Shown: one piece after another, positions 1 through 5,271 of the stretch
Layout of the letters: each line of letters starts with the position of its first letter
Numbering within the stretch: position 1 is the stretch's first letter
Assembly: GCA_910586515.1 (NCBI GenBank)
Contig: CAJUGL010000102.1
Coordinates: 1 to 6,391, forward strand
Source of the DNA: an uncultured Acetatifactor sp.
Lineage (GTDB): Bacteria; Bacillota; Clostridia; Lachnospirales; Lachnospiraceae
Length of the DNA: 6,391 nt
Reading direction: 5' to 3'
The notes under the pieces: model-generated
Databases searched by the model: none
Told to the model about the DNA's origin: nothing
Seen by the model: only the letters and a program-made list of their open reading frames with translations
Translations under genes and position numbers: made by a program

Positions 1-2
1 GC

Positions 3-137
3 TCCCTGCATGACTTTACAGCGGAAACCTCTGACGCCGCATTTGCGTTGATGCCGTTCCTGCCCTGTGCAATCGCTGTATTCGCTGTCCTGCTTGCCCT
101 GTCAATCACACAATTTGGAAAAAAGGAAATGAGGTAA
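3..137 (+). CDS. C-terminal end of a membrane protein, probably an ABC-2-type transporter permease (5' part outside window)
   Basis: An open frame enters from the left edge and gives 44 codons before a TAA at 135-137. About 20 consecutive residues are strongly hydrophobic (from ALMPFLPCAIAV through LLALSI), followed by a short basic tail ending FGKKEMR. A last membrane helix followed by a short F-x-K-K-[DE]-type cytoplasmic tail is common at the end of ABC-2 permeases, such as bacteriocin or antibiotic export and immunity transporters. That assignment is inference from a short piece; a secondary transporter or another polytopic protein is also possible. The stop overlaps the ribosome binding site of the next small gene, so the two were probably translationally coupled. 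It runs opposite to the sugar operon that fills the rest of the window. Confidence 0.5.
   Translation, partial: SLHDFTAETSDAAFALMPFLPCAIAVFAVLLALSITQFGKKEMR
131..134 (+). promoter_or_regulatory. Ribosome binding site (GAGG) of the broken small membrane gene
   Basis: GAGG lies 7 bases before the ATG at 142 and overlaps the end of the preceding gene, whose TAA starts one base later. This supports 142 as the original start of a once-functional gene coupled to its upstream neighbour, even though the frame now stops after 7 codons. Confidence 0.55.
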
Positions 138-141
138 TCGT

Positions 142-310
142 ATGGAAGTCACAAAAAAACTTTAAAAACTCAGTCTGGCGGCGCTGATCGTCAGTCTGCT
201 GCCGCTGGCAGCCCTTGGTGTTTCTGAAAATTATCCTGCCGGATGGTGTACGCACGGTTTGGGCGGTCTGCAGCATCGCCCCTGCCCTGGTTCTCAACTT
301 CTTGCAGTAG
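142..310 (+). pseudogene. Broken small hydrophobic membrane protein gene (early stop plus frameshift)
   Basis: From ATG 142 the frame reads MEVTKKL and hits TAA at 163-165. Past this stop the same frame goes on as a convincing membrane helix (KLSLAALIVSLLPLAALGV). Near 217-226 the sensible reading moves to the +1 frame, giving LKIILPDGVRTVWAVCSIAP and then ALVLNFLQ before TAG at 308-310. Joined together this is a basic N-terminus, one clear helix, a short loop and a second hydrophobic stretch, about 55 residues. Small proteins of this kind sit downstream of ABC export or immunity permeases in Clostridia; that link is from memory and moderate. Two separate lesions argue for real decay rather than one sequencing error. 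The abrupt join at about 281-290 could also reflect an internal deletion, because intact relatives may be longer. Confidence 0.5.
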
Positions 311-450
311 GGGCATAAGAAAAAGCAAGTAACTGCAACCTAAATTCCATGCTTTTCCTTAGCGATAGTTTTGGAAACGACTACTCGATACAGAAAAATA
401 ACGGGGCATGGTATTTCCATGCCCCGCTGTTTGCTGTCCAGGGTTACTAC
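311..450. other. Convergent intergenic stretch between the two transcription units
   Basis: No convincing gene is seen here on either strand. Minus-strand frames can be read through it from the GH43-like remnant, but the predicted peptide is low quality and runs straight through the terminator hairpin, so it is not treated as coding. Besides the hairpin at 402-426 there is only a short imperfect inverted repeat around 366-385 (GTTT and AAAC arms) of no clear significance. No good plus-strand terminator was found for the genes at the left edge; the shared hairpin has no strong T-tract in that direction. Confidence 0.5.
394..426 (-). terminator. Rho-independent terminator of the minus-strand sugar operon
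   Basis: Positions 402-426 form a perfect 10-bp stem (CGGGGCATGG on the plus strand, its complement at 417-426) with a 5-base loop. Read on the minus strand the hairpin is followed by TTATTTTTCTG, with five consecutive T at 398-394, which is the classic intrinsic terminator layout. In the plus direction the hairpin is followed by GCTGTTTGCTG, a poor T-tract, so it probably works mainly for minus-strand transcripts. It lies about 270 bases after the hydrolase stop, just beyond the point where the GH43-like remnant would have ended, so it probably belonged to that lost downstream gene and now ends the shortened operon. Confidence 0.75.
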
Positions 451-673
451 TCAAATGTGTTGTAACATTATATTTAGGAAATTGTCGTTGTTTGTGCCGT
501 TGTCTCTGGAACTTGAGAAGGAACCACACATAACGGGAATTGTAGTAATCCTTTCCGTCCCAGCAGTCTCCCACATAAATGTAGGAGGCGGTCTCGCTCC
601 CCTCCACCTTCAGGATAATAGGCGTTTGTGAAACCTGTAAATCCGAAGAAATATTGTCTGAATATTCCCGCAA
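451..673 (-). pseudogene. Remnant of a glycosidase, GH43-like C-terminal part
   Basis: The minus frame from a TTG at 673 reads through SQTPIILKVEG, then SYIYVGDCWDGKDY and NSRYVWFLLKF to about 509. The pattern [FY]IY-x-GDRW...-SRYVWLPL-[EK]F is a familiar stretch near the end of the catalytic domain of some family 43 glycoside hydrolases; this family call is from memory. The usual GDRW reads GDCW here. The N-terminal two thirds, including the catalytic acids, are missing: an in-frame TGA lies just upstream and the hydrolase gene stop is 20 bases away. After 509 the current frame turns into low-quality basic peptide, whereas the +1 frame gives SRDNGTNNDN and stops with TGA at 453-451, ahead of the terminator hairpin. 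This is best read as a truncated, frameshifted leftover of a downstream operon gene. A short expressed peptide is possible but unlikely. Confidence 0.6.
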
Positions 674-693
674 CTTACTGTTTCACACTCCTG

Positions 694-2727
694 TCAATAA
701 GCAATCATGGGAATCTCCTGCGCCTTCTCCTCCGCAGGCTCCCTCTCTCCTGCCGCCACCGGATACAATCCCTGGCCGCAGGCTCTCACCTGCTCCATCA
801 TCTCCGGATAAGGCCGGGAACAGACGTCAAACAGGCCGATATTATAATTTTCCCCGTCAAAGCGTCCCAGCACAAACTGATCGTAGCACTGGAAATAGTG
901 GCATCCCACTCCGTTGGGATGCGCCGCCACTCTCTCGCAGTAATAGCGGTAGGCGATTCCCCGGTCCTTCTGGGTGCGCACTCCCTCTAACCCGGTTGCG
1001 GAGGGTCCCGCATCCAATGCGCCAAAGTGGAATTCCCCGATCATCACCGGAAGATCCACGCCCAGCTTTACAATATTTTCTATGTTGGAGGTGGGATCCT
1101 GGGCATAACAGTTGATGGAAAACACGTCAAAATTCTCCCACCCGGATACCAGATCGGGATCCGAGATCCAGGCCCATCGCATTCCCAGAATCATGTGATT
1201 GGGATCCACCCTCCGGCAGGCCTTTGCGGGAATCTCCACATAGGCCCGAAGAAGCCTTCTGGAAAATTCCTTCATGTCCAGGCAGGCCGCCTGCGACCAT
1301 GCGGATACTTTCTCCTGGGGCTCGTCAAAACGTGCAAAGCTGTCAAGCGCCGTTCCCCATCTCGCATTCAGCGCCTCAATGCTACCGTAGCGCTCCCGCA
1401 AAAAGGCGGCCAGCTCCTGCCTGCACACGGTCTTCTCCGGATTGCGCAGCACCTCGTCCGCCAGCACCAGATTGTCCACAAAGGCCCAGCTGGGCTCGTT
1501 GCGCAGGAAATACCCGATCATCCAGGGATCCTCACGGCGCTTTTCCAGCGCCTGCGCGCATTTTTCTGCATTTTGGGCATACTCGGGACTGAGCACATCC
1601 GGAAAATCCCGGAAGATCTTTTTCTCCGTGTCCGGGAAGTCCGGAAGGGAGGTGACATAGGGGATATCCGTCACGCCAAACAGCCTCTCGTCGCTCCAAT
1701 TGCCCAGCGTGTTCATCCCGTACCGTTTCAGCTGCCCTACCATCATGCGCTTCCACTTCTCATACCAGTCCTCTCCCAGCGCCCGGTAGAGATTCGCCTG
1801 CAGAAAGGAGAACATGACAGGATTTCTGCGCCTTTCCCCCTCTCTTTTTCTGGGAGGCGCAAACATTGCGGCATACGCAGGATCCTCCTGATCCGGCAGC
1901 CAGTCCAGCCACTTCTCAACGCCGTCCACCCTGGCTCCTGCCGAGAGTCCCACACAGTCAGGCCCTGCGCTGAAAAAGGCATAGCCGTCCGGGTCAGCCA
2001 GCCACCATCTCCCGTTTTCCTTGTATTTCGTGAAAAAGCCTGTGCCTTCTCCCAGCTTCTTCTCCTTCCAGCCGCCGTAGGAAGACCAGTCCCCAAAGGG
2101 ATAGCCGTCTTTTGGCTCCGTTTTCATCTGTTCCTGCAGAATCTCCTTCAGGTCGTCCAGATTCCTTGTCTTTCCCGGCCATTCCTTTGTCTTATTCTGT
2201 CCCAGCGCATCCACCAGCTTTCCCTCCGGAAGCCGAAACTCCTCCGAAAGCTCATCGCACATGGCAAGCTCCGACATCCATATACTCAGATCATGAAAAG
2301 CGGGAAGCGTTTTCAGCTCCGCTCTCGTGATCTCATTCCGGGAGATCCTGCTGCCGTGGCAGACGATTTTCAGCTCCCCGGGGATGGATTCCGGAAACAG
2401 CACATGCCCGTCCAGCCACTCCATGTCAAAATAGACCATCGTCTCCACCTGCGGCAGAATGCCGAAGCGCACGGTCATTACCGGCTGATCCCCGCTCTCC
2501 TTCCCGTAGAGCAGCAGATTGAGGGCCACGCTGTGGGTCTCCTGGGCTTTCAGCATTAAGGTGAAATATCTCTCCTTACCGTCCATGAGCCAGGGCGTGC
2601 AGATCCCGGCCCCCTCTTTGGCCGCCCGCAGCAGATACCTTTTTCCTTCCCCCTGTGCGGGGCCCTCCTGTCTTAAGAGCTGCGCCCCTTCTGTGAGCAG
2701 CTTCGGTGCGATTTCCAGTTTCCTCAT
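694..2727 (-). CDS. Cytoplasmic clan GH-A glycoside hydrolase, GH50/agarase-like
   Basis: This encodes 677 residues with no signal peptide or membrane segment, so it should act in the cytoplasm on imported sugar. Residues about 1-200 look like a beta-rich N-terminal domain of the type that precedes agarase barrels, followed by a helical linker. The (beta/alpha)8 barrel begins around 205-260 with GRWWLADPDGYAFFSAG (239-255) and continues with RYGMNTLGNWSDERLF (335-350). GYFLRNEPSW (405-414) supplies the likely acid/base Glu411 after Asn410. VMIGEFHFGALDAG (561-574) supplies the likely nucleophile Glu565. The region 609-640, with HYFQCYDQ and GRFDGENYNIGLFDV, matches the end of GH50-type barrels as I recall them. 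Both catalytic glutamates are present, so a retaining mechanism is expected. GH50 members are known as exo-type beta-agarases, but in this context the substrate is unproven; a beta-galactosidase-like activity on oligosaccharides is a fair alternative. The start is fixed by a strong ribosome binding site, and the gene is last in the intact operon. Confidence 0.75.
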   Translation of the reverse strand: MRKLEIAPKLLTEGAQLLRQEGPAQGEGKRYLLRAAKEGAGICTPWLMDGKERYFTLMLKAQETHSVALNLLLYGKESGDQPVMTVRFGILPQVETMVYFDMEWLDGHVLFPESIPGELKIVCHGSRISRNEITRAELKTLPAFHDLSIWMSELAMCDELSEEFRLPEGKLVDALGQNKTKEWPGKTRNLDDLKEILQEQMKTEPKDGYPFGDWSSYGGWKEKKLGEGTGFFTKYKENGRWWLADPDGYAFFSAGPDCVGLSAGARVDGVEKWLDWLPDQEDPAYAAMFAPPRKREGERRRNPVMFSFLQANLYRALGEDWYEKWKRMMVGQLKRYGMNTLGNWSDERLFGVTDIPYVTSLPDFPDTEKKIFRDFPDVLSPEYAQNAEKCAQALEKRREDPWMIGYFLRNEPSWAFVDNLVLADEVLRNPEKTVCRQELAAFLRERYGSIEALNARWGTALDSFARFDEPQEKVSAWSQAACLDMKEFSRRLLRAYVEIPAKACRRVDPNHMILGMRWAWISDPDLVSGWENFDVFSINCYAQDPTSNIENIVKLGVDLPVMIGEFHFGALDAGPSATGLEGVRTQKDRGIAYRYYCERVAAHPNGVGCHYFQCYDQFVLGRFDGENYNIGLFDVCSRPYPEMMEQVRACGQGLYPVAAGEREPAEEKAQEIPMIAY

Positions 2728-2733
2728 AACAAT

Positions 2734-2740
2734 ACCTCCT
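2734..2740 (-). promoter_or_regulatory. Strong ribosome binding site (AGGAGGT) of the hydrolase gene
   Basis: AGGAGGT on the minus strand is 6 bases upstream of the ATG at 2727-2725. It fills most of the 14-base gap after the response regulator stop (2744-2742), leaving no room for a promoter. The hydrolase is therefore co-transcribed with the two-component genes and probably translated efficiently. Confidence 0.8.
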
Positions 2741-2741
2741 A

Positions 2742-3524
2742 CTATTTGTTTTTAACGCCGCCATTGCCGGGGCCCGTGCCTTGCGGATTCCATTTCATCA
2801 TCCGGTATTCCTTCGGGGTCATCCCGTATTTTTCCTTAAAAAGCTTGGTAAAATGCTGTCGTTTCCTGTATCCCAGCTTATCCATCACCTCGTGAACCTT
2901 AAGATCTGTCTCATCAAGGAGCTTTGCCGCCTTCTGCATCCTCACGTCAGCTATGTAAGCTGACAGGTTCACGTCCGTGACCTCCTTGAAAATTCTGGAA
3001 AGATAGACCGGGTGAAGGTTTACCGCATCCCCCAGCGCATCCAGGGACAAATCCTGGCTGTAATTCTCATGGATGTAGGCTTTCACACTGGAGACTGCGG
3101 CATATTTATCCCTGGACGGGCCCTGTTCTTCGCTCTCGCCCCGCTCCCCGCCCTTCGTGCTCCCCGGCAGGATCCTCTCCAGCGCTTCCTCAAGATCCTC
3201 CCGCAGGACCGGCTTCACCAGATACTCCGATACCCGGTAGCGCAGCGCCTGCTTTGCATACTCAAAATCACTGTAGCCGGAAATGATAATCACCCTGGTC
3301 TGATACCTGTTCTCGTCGATCAGCCGGGACAGATCCAGTCCGGTGATCTTGGGCATCTTGATATCCGTGATCAGAAGCTCCGGACGATACTTTGCAAGCA
3401 GATCCCGGGCAAGCCCTCCCCCTTTGGCGGTGAGCACCTGGTCAAATCCGCAGGCCTTCCAGTCAACCAGATTTTTCATATATTCTACCATATAGGTCTC
3501 ATCATCCACAATCAATACTGTCAT
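2742..3524 (-). CDS. YesN-type response regulator with AraC DNA-binding domain
   Basis: This 260-residue protein has a receiver domain at residues 1-118, with the acidic pair Asp7-Asp8, phosphoacceptor Asp54 in LITDIKMP, switch Ser82 in IIISGYSD and Lys104 in YLVKP; all the key phosphorylation residues are present. A short polar linker (119-142) follows. The AraC/XylS domain, with two helix-turn-helix units, spans about 143-243 and includes YLSRIFKE and the second-unit signature LGYRKRQHFTKLFKEKYGMTPKEYR. A glycine-rich tail ends the protein. It is compact compared with many YesN proteins of about 400-540 residues because the long central region is absent. It should act as a DNA-binding activator of the sugar transport and breakdown genes, switched on by the kinase encoded immediately upstream. 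The ATG lies 23 bases inside the kinase gene, with GGGAG about 9 bases before it. Confidence 0.92.
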   Translation of the reverse strand: MTVLIVDDETYMVEYMKNLVDWKACGFDQVLTAKGGGLARDLLAKYRPELLITDIKMPKITGLDLSRLIDENRYQTRVIIISGYSDFEYAKQALRYRVSEYLVKPVLREDLEEALERILPGSTKGGERGESEEQGPSRDKYAAVSSVKAYIHENYSQDLSLDALGDAVNLHPVYLSRIFKEVTDVNLSAYIADVRMQKAAKLLDETDLKVHEVMDKLGYRKRQHFTKLFKEKYGMTPKEYRMMKWNPQGTGPGNGGVKNK

Positions 3525-5190
3525 CTATTTTCTCTCCCGGTAAAAAAACAAAGGAAACCAGCAGGCCGCCCCATATACTCTTCCCGAAATTCAGTCTGGC
3601 GGATTCGTCATAATAATTGATCAGTCTCTGGTTCACATTCCAAAGTCCCACGCTCTCGCCCTCGCCGCGCTTCTTTCTGGCAAGCCGCTCTGTCAGCCTC
3701 TCAATCTCCTCCTCTGACAGGCCGTTGCCATCGTCCGAGATTTCCACCCTCACCGTCTGTTTTTTCCAGGGATGTACCTTGATATAGATATGTCTGGCAT
3801 TCTCCCGCCCCTCAATCCCGTGTTCAATGGCATTCTCTATCAGAGGCTGCAGGATCAGTGGAATGATCTTTACGTGATAAAGGCTTTCCGGCACGCTGAG
3901 GCTGTAATCAATATTCTTGCGCATGGCCATGATCTGCAGATAGGATTTCGCATAGGAGATCTCCTCCCCGATGGTTGCCATGGACTTGTTGCCCGTACAG
4001 TACCTGTAATATCTGGAAAGATGGATCGCCATGTCCGTCACGGCCTTTGGCTGACCGGCCACTGTCACAATATAGGACAGACTGTTATACAGAAAATGAG
4101 GGTTGATCTGCAGCTGAAGCTGGCGCAGCTCCGCCTGGCTGCGAAGCTGCTGCTCCTTGAGCGTTGTGCTGATCAGTTCCCGGATCCTGGTCACCATCCG
4201 GTTAAACTGATCAAACACATAGGAAAACTCATTATCTGGCAGCTCTGTAATCTGTGTGGTAAAATCTCCGGACTCCACCTGGCGGAGCTTTTCCGTGATG
4301 GTCTGCAGCTGTATCAGAATATTCTTATTATACAGAACCATAAAGACAAAGCCCACGATCAGCAGAATTCCCAGGGAAATACCCATGATCCACGTAATTC
4401 TCCCCACCGGCTCCATCATCTTGTCAATCGGATAATAGGTCAGGATGCGAAGACCGCATTTTGAAGCGCTTAATCCCAGGATCTGGTAGTCCGTTCGTCC
4501 CACCGTGATTTTATAAGCGCCCGCACTCCAGGGGCGGACAGCCGTCTGAAGCACGGTCTCCACTCCGTGGACGGACAGAAAGCTCCTCTCGTCCGGTGTC
4601 AGGAACATGGTGCCGCCGCCTCTCATTCCGGAGGCCATGCCTTTGAGGCCGTACAGATAGTCCCTGTCCATCCGAATCAGCAGATAAGGCTCATCATCAT
4701 GCCTGTCATAGTCCGTCTCCAGGCATCTGACAAAGTAAATTTCGTTTTCCCATATCATCCATTTATTCGTCTCAATCTCCTCGAATATCTCTCTGTCAAA
4801 TTGGGACGAATTCAGCGTGCTGACAAGGCGCTCCTTTTTCGGCCAGTACAGGATGAATTCTCCCATTCCCACATTGCTTTTCTGACGGCTTTCAAGATAT
4901 TCCTTCATGGCGTTTACACTGGTCACATAATTGTAAGCGTCCCATCTGGCATTGATCACTCCGTGCAGAGTCCTGAGATCGTCGCTGCTTAATATCCCGT
5001 CAGCCTCGATCTCAATCTCCTTCACCTTCTGATCCAGCAGAGAGTCGGAATGCTCCAGCTGAACCAGGGCGGTCTCCATGAGCAGACTCTCAAGACTGAT
5101 TCTGCTGTATCCGTACAGGAGCAGAAAGCCCGCTATGATCATAATCAGAAACACTACGAATATCATGTAAATGGATTTTATTTTCTTCAT
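3502..5190 (-). CDS. YesM-type membrane sensor histidine kinase
   Basis: Read from the ATG at 5190 the protein has 562 residues. A basic N-terminus (MKKIKS) leads into a first membrane helix at about 7-28. An extracellular sensing domain of about 235 residues follows (about 29-265), then a second helix at 267-287 (ITWIMGISLGILLIVGFVF) and a HAMP linker at about 288-340. The His_kinase domain carries QLQINPHFLYNSL with phosphoacceptor His365. The ATPase domain has an N-box PLIENAIEHG (Asn453), a G1 box SDDGNG (485-490) and GLWNVNQRL (515-523). All catalytic motifs look intact. This class pairs with AraC-type regulators and usually senses extracellular sugars, directly or through a binding protein. 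The open frame extends upstream to a TTG at 5268 and has ATGs at 5208 and 5205. The 5190 ATG is preferred because a charged start directly followed by the helix is typical; only a weak GGGA precedes it. Confidence 0.9.
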   Translation of the reverse strand: MKKIKSIYMIFVVFLIMIIAGFLLLYGYSRISLESLLMETALVQLEHSDSLLDQKVKEIEIEADGILSSDDLRTLHGVINARWDAYNYVTSVNAMKEYLESRQKSNVGMGEFILYWPKKERLVSTLNSSQFDREIFEEIETNKWMIWENEIYFVRCLETDYDRHDDEPYLLIRMDRDYLYGLKGMASGMRGGGTMFLTPDERSFLSVHGVETVLQTAVRPWSAGAYKITVGRTDYQILGLSASKCGLRILTYYPIDKMMEPVGRITWIMGISLGILLIVGFVFMVLYNKNILIQLQTITEKLRQVESGDFTTQITELPDNEFSYVFDQFNRMVTRIRELISTTLKEQQLRSQAELRQLQLQINPHFLYNSLSYIVTVAGQPKAVTDMAIHLSRYYRYCTGNKSMATIGEEISYAKSYLQIMAMRKNIDYSLSVPESLYHVKIIPLILQPLIENAIEHGIEGRENARHIYIKVHPWKKQTVRVEISDDGNGLSEEEIERLTERLARKKRGEGESVGLWNVNQRLINYYDESARLNFGKSIWGGLLVSFVFLPGEKIDDSIDCG

Positions 5191-5214
5191 CGGACAGTTT
5201 CCCATCATACAGTT

Positions 5215-5250
5215 ATAAGGGGCTGTCACACGGATGCAACAGTCCCTTAT
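5215..5250 (-). other. Stem-loop between the binding-protein gene and the kinase gene
   Basis: The arms at 5215-5226 and 5239-5250 pair over 12 positions around a 12-base loop. In the minus-strand (operon) RNA there is one A-C mismatch at 5243/5222; in plus-strand RNA that position is a G-U pair, so the stem is complete only in that direction. It lies 22 bases after the binding-protein stop and 25 bases before the likely kinase start. No T-tract follows in the operon direction, so it is not a strong terminator. Known from other sugar ABC operons, such stem-loops after the binding-protein gene shield the upstream mRNA and let that protein be made in excess over its neighbours. That role here is inference. 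Confidence 0.5.
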
Positions 5251-5271
5251 GCTGTTCCAGTTTTTCAAATT

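Noticed and set aside
364..387. Small imperfect inverted repeat considered as a transposon end or second terminator
   Set aside because: The arms are only 3-5 bases with a bulge, with no matching partner repeat or target duplication elsewhere in the window.
359..450. Minus-strand extension of the GH43-like remnant to a 104-residue protein
   Set aside because: The extra residues run through the terminator stem and are low-quality sequence; the GH43-like similarity ends near 509, so the extension is probably just readthrough of an accidental open frame.
2301..2315. Possible CcpA (cre) site resembling GGAAGCGTTTTCA
   Set aside because: The conserved TG at the left end is missing and the site is deep inside the hydrolase coding region, far from any promoter.
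1027..2559. A 510-codon plus-strand open frame antisense to the hydrolase gene
   Set aside because: It lies wholly opposite a gene with clear catalytic motifs, its peptide is rich in His, Pro, Arg and Gln with no recognisable domain, and long antisense frames arise from codon bias in such genes.
3012..4464. Plus-strand open frames of 202 and 230 codons (3012-3620 and 3772-4464) opposite the regulator and kinase genes
   Set aside because: The peptides show no domain and mirror the complementary codons of well-supported genes; no ribosome binding site was recognised.
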